From the NCBI GenBank assembly GCA_037178625.1, contig JAWZXG010000026.1, forward strand, positions 62,001-126,000: a DNA stretch of 64,000 nt. Reading direction: 5' to 3'. The notes below the pieces were generated by a model. That model searched no databases. It had not been told where the DNA came from and saw nothing but the letters and a program-made list of their open reading frames with translations. This DNA comes from Skeletonema tropicum (Eukaryota; Bacillariophyta; Thalassiosirophyceae; Thalassiosirales; Thalassiosiraceae). Each line of letters opens with the position of its first letter. Position 1 is the first letter of the stretch. The translations under genes were made by a program, and so were the position numbers. Shown here piece by piece: positions 20,545 through 30,879 of the stretch.

Positions 20545-23101
20545 AGATAGTGATTTATGGCCCTACTAAGATGAGAGCTGCCACTTGCACAGGACCCTCA
20601 TCCCCTCCTTATCCTTATAGATAACAATCTGTTGTGAGTGAACACATGTCAAATAGCCTGTATTCTGCTTCTATCTTACTTTATAAAACGTTTGACTACC
20701 CAATAAGTCTGTGGTTCTTAGTATTCGTGCCAAAGGGGGGTATAAGCGGGGCAAAATTCTACATAAAAATTGCCAATTCGCAATGATACAGGAGTCTCCT
20801 GACATTGTACCAGATTCCACCCCCATCGACTTTGGTTTATCTCATCCTTCATCCAGTTAGTATCACGGCTCATCCGCATTTATCGGCGAAAAGTCAGCGT
20901 AACCCCACATAATGGCGATCAGCATCCCAAAGTATTAGCTCCAATTAGAACTTGTATTGTTGTCTGATCCGGTCTCTATCCAACAATATCTCTGATGCGG
21001 ATCAATCCTCTGCGCTATCGGTTGCATATAAGCAATATAGAGGCGACTGGGATGAAATAAATGATGTTTGGATCATGTCATCGCATTGTAACACCGTCGT
21101 ATGAAACGTTATCAAAATTCGATGACCCGTCGGTGGTGCACGTCGAACCCAGTGGAGTGTATTCAGAGTTGTCGACCCGGAAATCAGCCAAGACGACTCC
21201 ATTATACTCTTGGATGAAGTTGACGTCGATGAATGGTGTTTGTATGACTTCTCTACATCACTATATCCCCGATCATCGGGACCGGCGACACGATGATACG
21301 CCGATAAAAAGGCCGCTGCCAGGGACTGTATATTATGCACCTATCTCATACTCCAATGTAACTATGTTGTCAATTTATATTTCAAAGACATAATAGAAGA
21401 GATATTCCTCGACGTACAGAGGTGATGTCGTCGAAGTGGCGATGATTTTGATAGGGCGAAGTGACGGCTATCATCGTGGTGAACTACTAGCTTTGGGTGG
21501 AGGTGGAAAAATCTTTCCTCATTTTCTGTCTGACCGCGTTTCATGGAGAAGTAGGAATTCAGTATGTTTAATTCCTACGTAGCACATGTAAGGACCTTGT
21601 CAAATTTCCACATTTTGGAGGATGGTGGATGCCGACAACGCCTACAACTCTATATAGCGGAAGTAATATCGACTTCAGAACTTACTTATGCTGCAGCCGT
21701 CAATCTATGTAGCCATAACTGCTCTCGCTATCATCTTCGGAGAAGCGTAGCTAATCAGAAGTGCGAGGAAATTGCTCTGAAAGTTCATGCTCGTTTTGAG
21801 TTCCTCAGCTCTCGCTCCGATGTCGACACACAAAGCAAGCAGTCAGCAAGTACAAATGGACGGAAAAGAATGAAATACAACTCACATTAAGCCATCGTCG
21901 CAGATGACCTTGCAGATTCTGCTCGATTGGGTGAATTTAATCATTGGCTATTCGACAACACTTCGCGGAATGCAAAAATAGACAAAATGCAAATATTTGC
22001 GGTTCACGTAGATGCAGCATTACAGAGAGAGGACCAGTACTAGCAGCCACCGAAACCTCCTCAGCGATGCATTCAATTATCACCAGCCGTGACGCCGAAG
22101 ACGGCAGTGAATGATAATAACAACAATTATGACAACACCAGTAGCTCAGTGACGCTGTCGTCGTAAATAAATACAAACAGTGTCAGACCAGAGAGTAGAC
22201 ACGTACAAATCACCAGAGAGTAGAAAAATACGAATCAAGTAATCAAGTGGTAATAGATAGAAGTTTAAGATGGAAAGCAACTCTAATGTCGGATGCCGGA
22301 TGCAATCAAAATCACTTAGCGTATGAAGAAGAGAGGGAAAGATGCCTACATTAGATACGGATCAGAAAACGATTTGAAACGACAAGGAATCGCTTTTCCA
22401 CATAGATCGACTGGCATGACGATCAATCATAACCTCGAGGAGGCTTAGAAGAGGACGTCTGACACAATGATCGCATCCCATGCATTCCCAGCGAGGACGG
22501 ATCAGAAGGCGCATCAAAGCAATGCTTTGACAGCATTCTCCCAAAAGTCCAGCATCAGCCGAGAGAAACGACGAAGCACCACAACTTAATTATATCAAGA
22601 ACACAAACGAGCAATACTGGTAGTTATACAGTGTCTTTGAGGTATGTGCTTGGGTGCACAGTGTAGGTCATAGGGTCACGTGCAACGTATGGTACGAATG
22701 GATCTGATGATGTGGGAGTATACCCTCTAATGAGCATGTTGCAATAATGTAAAGCATCGCAAGGCGCAGAACGGTGCCCAACAAAGAATGGCAGCAATTA
22801 GAATTGAGCTAAATCAGGTGTATCTAGCTTTAAAGCTAGTGAAATCAAAACAGAGCATACATCAACATGCTCCTACCCTTTCTCCTCATCTTTCCCCCTC
22901 CTTTCTTTCCTCTCTTCGTGCAGCAGCGCCGGATCAAAAATACACCCAGCGACAGCTATCAAATATCTGCCAAAAGATTCGATCTCCAACGCGAGTCGCG
23001 GTTGAAGTTAATAAGGTATGATGGGCCATGGGCCTCTTTCTGAGTATTTGCAAAGCTGCACCTACCACTTTTGAATTGAAATTCACACAGCTCAATTAAC
23101 C
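20545..23101. other. 2.5-kb gene-poor stretch
   Basis: Only short ORFs without recognisable motifs (for example 21061-21393 and 21564-21890 plus). Neither codon pattern nor similarity inside the window supports them. Nothing else stands out on reading apart from pyrimidine-rich runs near 22880-22920. Confidence 0.4.
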
Positions 23102-23855
23102 TAATGGCCAGTTATCCTCCCGACCCCTGCAAAATATCCTCAAAAATATCCTCAAAAATATCCTCACTTTTCTACTACTAGTTCCCACGTATAATTTCTA
23201 CGGTTGACGTCACCCATTTCGGACACACATCGGACGAAGTACGCATGAAGAAGCTGAAATCGACAGAAAGATGCACGCACAACTACTTCACCACACACAT
23301 ACATAACACCAATGCAATGTAAGATGTAAGATGAATATAAGATGGTGGGTGATACTATAGGTATTGAGGAATGGTGATGCAAATGGACAAGAGGGAACTT
23401 ACAATGAGGATATTTATGAGTATGGTGGAATGCAAATCAGACAGGTGTTGACGGGAGTGGACATCGAGAACTGTGAATGGTGAAGGATTGCTTGTACTCC
23501 TAATGAATAGTAGGGATGATGCACGAGACTTATAATTCTTTCAGGCTTCTCGTGCTGCGGCAGTGCGTGTTTTCTTACAGTCTGCATTCATTCATAGGGT
23601 AGTTGGCGAGACCCTCAGAGATAAGATATGTTGCAGCTTTGAGCATTATTTCGTTGTAATAATGGCCTGATGTGTCAATGCAGGTCTAAAGGAGTGAGTA
23701 GATGCAATAATATGAGTAAACAATAGTGTTATTCACTTGGAAACACTCCAGCTATCAAGGTAGGCTTGTTCGAACAAGAGGATATTTTTTAGCGAGTATT
23801 GGCGAAAAAATATCCTAGAGGCTACCCAAAAATGCCGAAATATCCTGAGGATTCC
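23102..23855. mobile_element. Possible MITE with imperfect TIRs and ATATCCTC subterminal repeats
   Basis: TAATGGCCAGTTATCCTC at 23102 is matched by the inverted TTATGGCCAGGAATCCTC ending at 23855 (15 of 18 positions). Next to both ends the motif AATATCCTC recurs: three times at 23130-23164, and in both orientations at 23783-23835. There is no coding potential. TIRs are imperfect and no target duplication was seen. Confidence 0.4.
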
Positions 23856-24050
23856 TGGCCATAACGCTAAGCTCAATGGAGGGAGGGACTTCTCGAATTC
23901 ATGGCCTGCGCGCCTTTTCCAGGGGTCACTCTAGCGGGGAATCGGGGAGCCCCATCCATCATTTTTCTAGCCGTTTCACACAAAACTCAAATGTTGATAA
24001 GCTTCCACGGTGGAAATGGCGCGCCCGGATTGCACAGATTTGGGTTTGAG

Positions 24051-24625
24051 TTAGGACTTCTCGTGGGAGAACTCATTTTTGGCATCGGAGAATTAATTGA
24101 GAAAAGAGCTACCCAATTCATTACTGTATCATAATAGCCCCCAATCAAAAGGGCAAAATGACAGAAATTCACAGCCATCCAGCTCCTCTCCATCGCGGCA
24201 AAGCCTCTATTTCGGGCTACAACTCGTCAAAAGCACCTACTATTGATTGTTTAATTGAACAATAATGATGGGCTACCTTTCTTTTCATTCAATGAAGGAA
24301 TGGCAGAGACTGCTCACCCAGAACTCGAAATCCGGATGAACCTGCCTTCTCAGAGCTTCTCAGTTGAATGCTCTGCGTCTAGACACAATACAATTCAACA
24401 ATAACATGTCCCAACGATCGATTAGAGATTGCAATTCAAGTAGAAATTTAAGTGGTACCTATTATCAATGGGTCAGTAGTATTATCAACGCATAGATCAA
24501 TGCAACAAGCTAATATAATCAAGTGAAAATGGTGTTGAATTTAGCGAATATTGGCGAATTCTCCGCTCGGAGAATTCGTCTCTGAGATCTGAGCAAGGGA
24601 GAATTTCTCCCACGAGAAGTCCTTA
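24051..24625. mobile_element. hAT-type MITE with 8-bp target-site duplication
   Basis: Terminal inverted repeats T(T/A)AGGACTTCTCGTGGGAGAA, 20 of 21 positions identical, at 24051-24071 and 24605-24625. The element is bounded by the exact 8-bp direct repeat GGTTTGAG (24043-24050 and 24626-24633). An 8-bp duplication is diagnostic of hAT-type insertion. The 575-bp interior has no transposase, so it is non-autonomous. Confidence 0.85.
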
Positions 24626-24633
24626 GGTTTGAG

Positions 24634-25207
24634 GATTTTTTTGGCCTTCAAAACTAGGCGTATCGGGATAGTGGGCGCTTTTCATACCCTCTTGTGGGCG
24701 GTGCCCACGTGGGGCCCACAACTGCAAAAAATCAGGTGAAAATGAGCTAAATTGCGGGCAAAATACCCGAATATCGACACAAAATCACCCAAAATCTCCC
24801 GTCAAGCCTCCTGTCAAACCAGTTTAATAAATGTAGGGGTGAAAATACTTAATCTTATACCGTTATAATTGGACAAGATCTAACTATAAAACTCGAATTC
24901 AATGCAATTCGCTGAGAGCTCAAGCTTGTGGAATCGAAGCTTTCGTCCTGTACAGACTCATCAGGAGATCAGCGCTGAAGGCGGGGCTGTGGCGAATTGC
25001 GATGTGCGACGTGTAAACGACTTACGCACTTGCATTCGAGCAATCTTAGCCTCACACCTCGGTTGTTTATTTCAGTTGGGTCAGTCTTTCCCAACGGCTT
25101 CCAAATTGATCTTTGTAGATCATTTGTCGCATCTGTGATTGGATGTGACAGGTACTGGTAGAGTCGATTCGGATGCCATCGTCATCATTATCAGAAAGAT
25201 AGATAGT
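24634..25207. other. Intergenic / 3' flank of the reverse transcriptase element
   Basis: No recognisable gene. The sequence next to the hairpin may belong to the 3' end of the retroelement, but no element boundary can be read. Confidence 0.4.
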
Positions 25208-25271
25208 ATTTCCACTCCAACGCGAAAAAGAAGGCAGCGCAGCTGTCTTCTTCGCGTTGGAGTGGAAATAA
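25208..25271. repeat. Strong stem-loop just 3' of the reverse transcriptase gene
   Basis: A perfect 20-bp stem (TATTTCCACTCCAACGCGAA at 25208-25227 with its complement at 25252-25271) is extended inside by a 9-bp stem, GAAGGCAGC against GCTGTCTTC, with one G-T pair. It is a 64-base hairpin whose edge is 39 bases after the stop codon on the RT gene's strand. Position suggests a role in the retroelement's 3' end (template recognition or termination). Confidence 0.75.
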
Positions 25272-25310
25272 AAAGGGGGTTACTTGCATCGGCCTGATCT
25301 AGGTAGGTCA

Positions 25311-26603
25311 TTACTTTTTCAAGTAGCTCGATACGTTCACCCCCGGTCTCTTTCCGATGTCTCGATACGATAAAAAGTTTCCAAGATTTGGAGCCCGATG
25401 GTTGCAGATCATCAAGCGGTCAATAGGGATCTTGGATTGGTCAAGGTTCTCCAGTTCATTCAACAGTGGCTTTCCAGCGGGTTCCAGGATGGTCTCCTTG
25501 AACAGTTTCTGGATTGTAGAGGCAGACGGATCATCAGGGTGAAAGACTCTGTGTAGCCGAACACACCGTGACAGTGAGTCCTTTCGGTTCTGGATGATTT
25601 CTTGTCGCTCTTCGTCGCTACGTTGAAGGTATTTCCTTGCGTTCTTGGCTGCCTTCTTGATGAGGGGGACGATGTCCGTCCTGTTATAGCCACGGTCTTC
25701 AAGGCGGTGGAGAAAGTTCAGAGTATGAGTCTTGATTCTATCCGGGTCAGAGCACAAAGTAAGAATGCGTAGCATTTGTCCTGTGATAAGTCCATTGATT
25801 CCACCCGGGGCGTGGGCAGAATGGGGAGGGATGTAGAGATACAAAGCCATTGGCTTTTCGTAGAGATCCGTCAATAGCCTGTCTCCTTCTATCCTTACAA
25901 CGAGATCCATGAATTCAACTTGAGACGACCGAGGGACGAATTCCCACGGGAGTCCATGAAATTTATTCATATCCTCTTGGAAGTTTCTCCAGTTTTGATC
26001 ATCGGTGATGTAGTCGGGATGTGGAATCCATATTCCAAGCACATCATCGATGAATCTCAACCAGAAAATGATAGATCCTTTCCACTTGTTCATCAGGAAG
26101 TCTTCGTGAATGGCAAAAAAGATGATCGCTAAGCTTGGAGCTGGGCAGATGCCCATTGCGACACCTTTCTTTTGTACTGCAAAGATGTCACCGAACTTGA
26201 TGATGTTGGATCTGAGCACAATACCGATTGCCTCGATTAGGCAGTCAGCATTGTAATCAAATCTGTCCATTGTCGATGGTCTTCGTAGGTACTCGGATAG
26301 AACTTCTAGGACGGCCTTGCTGCACATGTTTGTATACATAGCAGTAGCATCGGTGGTGAACAACCGTGCGTTGGGGGGCAGTCGGACTTCATCCAAGCGT
26401 CGTTTGAGGACGTTGGAATCCCTGAAAAAGCTACTCTGTGCTTGTGCTATAGGTCTCAAACATGCATCGACATACTTTCCGAGGGCCTCAGCAATGGAGC
26501 CGCATGTGGAACATACGGGTCTCGTCTTGATGGGGTCCTTGTGGAGTTTGTAGAGAAGATAGAAGTACGCATTCGGTGAAGTAGCGTGCGCCTTATGCGT
26601 CAT
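25311..26603 (-). CDS. Penelope-type reverse transcriptase (5' truncated)
   Basis: 430 residues. RT motifs in order: YFYLLYKLHKDPIKTRPVCS (motif 2-like), FTTDATAMYTNM (motif A, catalytic Asp), GVAMGICPAPSLAIIFFA (motif B), FWLRFIDDVLGIW (motif C, the Asp-Asp pair), and EFMDLVVRIEG. A thumb-like region follows with YEKPMALYLYIPPHSAHAPG and GLITGQMLRILTLCS. The KP-x-LYLY-P-x-S-HxPG pattern and the [YF]xDD box are those of Penelope-like elements and their relatives. No GIY-YIG endonuclease is visible after the RT. The frame begins abruptly and the N-terminal RT part is missing; at about 26630 the sequence switches to the repeat found at 40030, so the element is 5' truncated, as is common for target-primed insertions. 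The reported first codon is inside the RT domain. Confidence 0.8.
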   Translation of the reverse strand: MTHKAHATSPNAYFYLLYKLHKDPIKTRPVCSTCGSIAEALGKYVDACLRPIAQAQSSFFRDSNVLKRRLDEVRLPPNARLFTTDATAMYTNMCSKAVLEVLSEYLRRPSTMDRFDYNADCLIEAIGIVLRSNIIKFGDIFAVQKKGVAMGICPAPSLAIIFFAIHEDFLMNKWKGSIIFWLRFIDDVLGIWIPHPDYITDDQNWRNFQEDMNKFHGLPWEFVPRSSQVEFMDLVVRIEGDRLLTDLYEKPMALYLYIPPHSAHAPGGINGLITGQMLRILTLCSDPDRIKTHTLNFLHRLEDRGYNRTDIVPLIKKAAKNARKYLQRSDEERQEIIQNRKDSLSRCVRLHRVFHPDDPSASTIQKLFKETILEPAGKPLLNELENLDQSKIPIDRLMICNHRAPNLGNFLSYRDIGKRPGVNVSSYLKK

Positions 26604-26771
26604 TTCCTTGATGTATGTTACGAATCATGTCGTACAGTAAGAGAGAGATCTGCTCATTATATGAAACACTTCAATAATCTTAATTTGAGCTATAATTGAG
26701 CATGAACATGAATCACACAGTCATATTACAAAGAGACATCAACAGCAGTATACCAGGATTGTCTACTCTCT

Positions 26772-27227
26772 CTAGCTAAGAAGGTCATCATCATCGGCAT
26801 CATCCTCAGTTCCAGAAGCGACGATCCTTGCAATTTCAGGCTCATCAGGCGCTGGTACAGGAGTCACTGTTGTTGTTGCGCTTGGAGGAGTCGGCGAGAC
26901 CATCTCGGTGGTGCTTGTGCTAGACTTAGTCTTGCCCTTCTTGCCATCAGTGTTCTCCTTATCCGTCTTTGTTTTGGTCTTGGTAGAAGAATCGGATTCC
27001 TTTTTGAGGAAACGAAGCTCGTGACGATTGCCCATCTGTGCTCGATCGTTCCAATCATCCTCGACGATTGGAGGGGATGCAGGCCCCTCAACGTTAATGT
27101 TGTTCATTCCCTTTACCTTGAGTCGGCGTAGGCTGGAAAGGCGACGGGATGGGGTATCATTCTGCTTGGCAGATGCCACCATAAGGCACAAGAAGGGAAG
27201 CAGACGGAAGAATGCACGAGAGATCAT
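26772..27227 (-). CDS. Family A secreted Lys/Ser/Thr-rich protein, copy A1
   Basis: 151 residues. An N-terminal signal peptide (MISRAFFRLLPFLCLMVASA) is followed by KQNDTPSRRLSSLRRLKVKG, with two RXL-type motifs. Next comes a region with alternating Lys and Ser/Thr (KKESDSSTKTKTKTDKENTD, GKKGKTKSSTSTTE), a Pro/Thr/Val stretch and an acidic end (DDADDDDLLS). Signal peptide, RXL processing-like sites and Lys-cluster/Ser-rich composition resemble silaffin-type biosilica proteins, but there is no conserved domain to confirm this. The product is identical to A2 (40178-40633) although the outer flanks differ. The presumed promoter (27228-27648) is homologous to the region between A2 and CSN8, but here a pogo-type element follows and CSN8 is absent. 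Confidence 0.75.
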   Translation of the reverse strand: MISRAFFRLLPFLCLMVASAKQNDTPSRRLSSLRRLKVKGMNNINVEGPASPPIVEDDWNDRAQMGNRHELRFLKKESDSSTKTKTKTDKENTDGKKGKTKSSTSTTEMVSPTPPSATTTVTPVPAPDEPEIARIVASGTEDDADDDDLLS

Positions 27228-27649
27228 TTCTTATTGGTTTCGTTAGTAATTTGGTGAGTGAATGTAGGTCTAATGATGTATTCTTTAGAAGAATTATTCA
27301 TGAGAAGAATTCTAGAGAGAGAGAGTGAAGTCGAAGTCGGAGCTCAGGGCATTCTATTCTGATTCTGGGTTCTGGTCTTGCTTCAGTCACGGTGGGGCGC
27401 TCTCTCAATGTGGCGCACACGACTTGAAAAGGCGCCGGACTGAGCATGTCATTTGTGTCTATCTTCTCTCCAATGGCTCCGATATGGTACCTCTTGTTGT
27501 GGCCCAACTTCCAGATGAACAGTATCGATGTAAGTATTCATCGCTTCACGCTCTACATGAAGCAATGCGGGTGTAAAAGTGGTTGGATATTTTGCTCCGT
27601 CCACTCTCTGCCCGCTTTAGCACCCGCTTTAGCACCCGCTTGGGATTTA

Positions 27650-28715
27650 CCGTCTATCTTAAAAAGTGTCCGTAGGACAGGACCACACTATTGCAGCCCG
27701 GACACTGTCACTCCCCCTGCAAGGATGCACGGACACATTCTAGAATCCGGACACTTTCAAGGGTTTCTTAGAGCGCAACATGTAACAACAAATACTTAAA
27801 ATTATTCTACTCCATCTCTCCATCGCATCGCTATTGTCCCCATCCTCATCAATGATGCCAAATGCTGCTTCAATCGCGTCAAAGTCATCTTCATTCCCAT
27901 TTTCCTCGTCTAAAAGATGGTCCAGCCCCTCCTGGCCACAATACTGCTTCACCATTTTATGTACCTCATCTTCGGTCCAAAGCACAACCTGCCCTTTATC
28001 CGAAAAGGAAAGCTCCTCTTCCGGAGTGTATCCACATGCAGTCCATGACTTTCTAACCATTTCTTCAGGAATCTTATCCCAGGCCTGAACAACCCATGTT
28101 GCCAATTGCTGTCGTGATGGAGCTTCAGGCGTCCCTTTTTCTGTGACGGGAGCAATGAGGCTGTATGCATCGTTCAAGTCACGGAAGTAACCTTTGAAGA
28201 CCTTGTTGATCACCTTGTCAAGAGGCTGTCCACATGGGGTTAGTCCTCCTGGTAAGATATCCACAGAAAGACAAGGAAGTGATAGGCAAAAGTCTTTCAC
28301 CTCAGCTGTAGAATGTGACTTGAAGTCATCCCACAGCACACCAATCTTGTTTTTGCATTCTCCTGTCTCTTTGTCATATCCACCAGCGGGCAAGATAATC
28401 TTCTTCAGGTAGAGCTTGGTAAGAGCATGGTATGAGCAAGCCTTCGGCGCTACTGTAATGTACGCTTTGTCGCGAGGAGGGTAATGGTTGCCATGGCGAT
28501 CAGGTTTGCGTTCATAAATTTCTCGAGCTTATTTTAACACAACATGGTGTAGGTAGTGGCCGTGCTGGGTTGTGCGTGCTGGCTTCGCACAAAGCATTTG
28601 AAAGTGTCCGAATCTGGTCGGACACTTCCTCGAAAAAGGCTGCGGACACCTTCAAGTCACCTGAAAAACAGTCCGGACAACAGAAAAATCCGGACACTTT
28701 TTAAGGTATATACGG
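27650..28715. mobile_element. pogo/Tigger-type Tc1/mariner transposon, internally deleted
   Basis: Ends CCGTCTATCTTAAAAAGTGT (27650) and inverted CCGTATATACCTTAAAAAGT (to 28715) are imperfect TIRs flanked by TA on both sides (27648-27649, 28716-28717). Inside both ends the motif GTCCGGACACTTT and variants recur in both orientations, forming subterminal repeats. The interior carries the C-terminal part of a pogo-like transposase. The flanking left sequence is the A-CSN8 promoter region duplicate. Confidence 0.8.
27740..28518 (-). pseudogene. C-terminal fragment of pogo-like DDE transposase
   Basis: The frame is open from 28518 (preceded by TAA) to 27740 with no initiating ATG. It reads HGNHYPPRDKAYITVAPKAC, then IGVLWDDFKSHSTAEVKDF (second catalytic Asp region of DDE_1 superfamily endonucleases), LPGGLTPCGQPLDKVINKVF (the PGGLT..QPLD motif with the third acidic residue), and later MVRKSWTACGYTPEEE. 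This order and wording are those of pogo/jerky/Tigger transposases. The DNA-binding CENP-B-type domain and first catalytic Asp are missing, so the copy cannot be autonomous. Confidence 0.8.
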
Positions 28716-29066
28716 TATGATGAGCCTTCGAGTGTGTGGGGCTTGAAGTTTGAAGTAGATATTAGCGGGGACAATTTAATCTTCAAGTTACTATTAAGCG
28801 CAGCTTGCTGTGGTGAGGGGGGGGGGGGGGAGTTAGTTGAGAGTGTGTTTATTCCTGCCAATTTTGAAGTTTGCTGTTGCATACACCTACACATGAAGAT
28901 ATGGTACAGTTGCAGCGAAGTAGCAAGTCACTGGAAGCTTGACTAAAGTTTGCAGTCTTCTACAAGATCTATAATGTTCTCCCTCTTTATGTATGTTCCT
29001 TATTCTCTACAGTGAAAAACCCCAAGACGATCATATAATAAAAATTAGTGTGTTGCAAATCGACCG
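28716..29066. other. Intergenic between the pogo element and gene B1
   Basis: Contains a G-tract at 28818-28830. No gene recognised. Confidence 0.5.
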
Positions 29067-29582
29067 TTAACTAGACTCATGCAGACTTGGACACAGTGAC
29101 GACAACCCAAGAAACAGCTGATCAAACAATATATCGGTATCGAGATCAACGTCGTCCCCGTCCGCATTCCCATATAGTTCTGTATCGCCCATAAAATCTT
29201 CCAATACCAAATCTAAATCACATTCGACAGATATACAGCTCTTCCTTTCTACCATGGTCGACGAAGATGACTCGACCCGAGAAGGACAAGAGGCTCGTCG
29301 ACTACAGCTACGGGCAGACCCCGGATTACGCTGAGTCGTCACATCAGCTGCGCTGCTTCGACGGACTTGACGAGGAATAGAGTAGTAAAGGAAAGGATCT
29401 TCTTTCTTGAGGGCTTTGAGGTCTTCTTCACTGAGATTCCTTGTGTCGATCACTTTCTTCGGAGCTCCATCGTTTGATGCCGCACCTTTCGTTGTGGCGG
29501 TCAAAGCGGTCGAGTAGTCTTTATTGACGGCGGCACCAGCAGTGTCGGCGTTCCTTGTTGAGGTCACGTTGTTCTTGCACAT
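29067..29582 (-). CDS. Family B acidic protein, copy B1
   Basis: 171 residues from the ATG at 29582. The frame stays open for another 64 codons upstream, but the family-wide start (CACATCACC-TGACAATGTGCAA) places initiation here. Conserved parts: KKVIDTRNLSEEDLKALKKE then DPFLYYSIPRQVRRSSAADV, a Ser/Arg-rich block (RSCSRRASCPSRVESSSSTM), VERKSCISVECDLDLVLEDF, and a Gly/Asp-rich acidic tail. The DPF-YYSIP and R-S-IS-E-D--L-LED phrases look like a lineage-specific diatom family. No signal peptide, membrane segment or known domain. The C-terminus differs from copies B2/B3 through frame changes after the acidic tail. Confidence 0.7.
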   Translation of the reverse strand: MCKNNVTSTRNADTAGAAVNKDYSTALTATTKGAASNDGAPKKVIDTRNLSEEDLKALKKEDPFLYYSIPRQVRRSSAADVTTQRNPGSARSCSRRASCPSRVESSSSTMVERKSCISVECDLDLVLEDFMGDTELYGNADGDDVDLDTDILFDQLFLGLSSLCPSLHESS

Positions 29583-29931
29583 TGTCAAGGTGATGTGGGA
29601 GAGAAGTACTGAAGTGAAAGAGAATAAATCTACTGAAGTACTTAGTGATTTGTGCGTGAGTTGTGGGGTTGTGCGTGAGCTGTGAGTGCTGGTTGTAAAA
29701 GTAGAGAGGAGGCGAACGCAGCAGGCACGACGGTTCACGCCTCTTGTGATTTGACCGTTAACGTCTCTCGTCATTTTTCTTCTTTTTGTAGCATTTTAAT
29801 AAACTCGAATCTGCAAGTTCCTCATTGTATGTCATACTTAATTGTAGAAAAATTGGAATTTTCCAAAAGACGCTCACAGTCGCCGTAAACCGTCGTGTAG
29901 GTGAAAAGATCTTCGACGTGGCGTGATGAGA

Positions 29932-30081
29932 TTCAATAAATTGTCTTTTAATGCCTGAGACGCGGGTCATCTGCGATACGTATCACAGTACTTATTTACC
30001 TGCGCTGAGGTGGCCGGCGTAATGAGTTTAATGATTTGTCTTCAATCGCCTGAGACGCGGGTCATACGCGATGCGTGTCAC
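29932..30081 (+). repeat. Two direct ~57-bp repeats
   Basis: Bases about 29932-29990 and 30025-30081 share TGCCTGAGACGCGGGTCAT / CGCCTGAGACGCGGGTCAT, with adjoining TTGTCTT upstream and GCGAT-CGT-TCACA downstream, spaced about 93 bp apart. Role unknown. Confidence 0.65.
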
Positions 30082-30094
30082 AAAAAAATAGATA

Positions 30095-30445
30095 TCTAAA
30101 TAATGAGAGGAGCTAAGTCGTTCGTTCTGTCGTTCTGTCGGTCGGTCGGTCGGTCGTTCTGTCGTTCTGTCCGGGCCCTTTGGCGTGTCCTTTGGCCTTC
30201 ACGGGCATTTTCGATCGACTCTTTCTTTGATTGGCTTGATTTGACCCCTTGCCCCCCCCCGTTTTTAGAGTTTTCGATTGACTCTTTCTTTGATTGCCTT
30301 AGATTTGAATGTTCAGGGGGGGAAACCCCCCCTTGCCCCCCCCATGTTTAGAATTTTCGATTGACTCTTTCTTTGATTGCTTGGCTTAGATTTGATTGTT
30401 CATAGAAAACCCGCGCAGCGGCTAGACGAGCGTCAGCGAGGCTAG
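30095..30445 (+). mobile_element. Helitron-like element, copy 2 (short)
   Basis: Same 5' TCTAAATAATGAGAGGAGC and 3' GAGGCTAG ends as 19086-20121, inserted after A and before T, with different flanking DNA. The 351-bp body has the GTCGG simple repeat, two copies of a TTCGATTGACTCTTTCTTTG motif and G/C-tracts. It lacks the ORF-bearing segment of copy 1. It is non-autonomous. Confidence 0.5.
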
Positions 30446-30528
30446 TACAGATTAAAGGCCGTTCCTTACGGTGGACGTGGACGCAGAATAACAAAGAGGG
30501 CCAATTCTACATAGGAACTCCTCGAAAC
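30446..30528 (+). repeat. Left part of an interspersed repeat split by a transposon
   Basis: ACGGTGGACGTGGACGCAG and AACAAAGAGGGCCAATTCTA with CATAGGAACTCCTCGAAAC match the repeat copies at 36640-36840 (inverted) and 60536-60702. In those copies CTCGAAAC runs straight on into GGGCTTCCCCCC; here the match resumes at 34223, after the element at 30529-34222. Confidence 0.75.
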
Positions 30529-30631
30529 CACGGTGGATTCGAGACCGCGGCAGACGACATTTGTGTGACTCCGACTTTTACCTAATTCCTACGTAGAGGG
30601 TAGTTAGTGAGTTCGACCAATAAAACACCCC

Positions 30632-30706
30632 TGAGACGGCAACACCCAACATATTCGTGTTCCCCAGACTCTTGCGAGTTAGAATATGCTGGGTGTTGCC
30701 GTCTCA
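30632..30706. repeat. 75-bp palindrome inside the left end of the transposon
   Basis: Arms 30632-30656 (TGAGACGGCAACACCCAACA then TATTC) and 30682-30706 are complementary at 24 of 25 positions, with a 25-base loop. It lies about 100 bp from the left TIR and may be a subterminal binding site, or a separate tiny insertion. Confidence 0.8.
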
Positions 30707-30879
30707 CTAGTTGGTTGTCAAAAGCATTCACCCCTAAAATATCTAGTGTATACAAACGGTATTAACGTTTTTGTGCGTGAGATCATTATGAGAACTATTA
30801 TTGGATTTTGGGGAATCTAGTTTTATTTTTGCGCCAAGCGTCATTTCCACATCATCTTGTGCACTCATTCTTGCTAACC

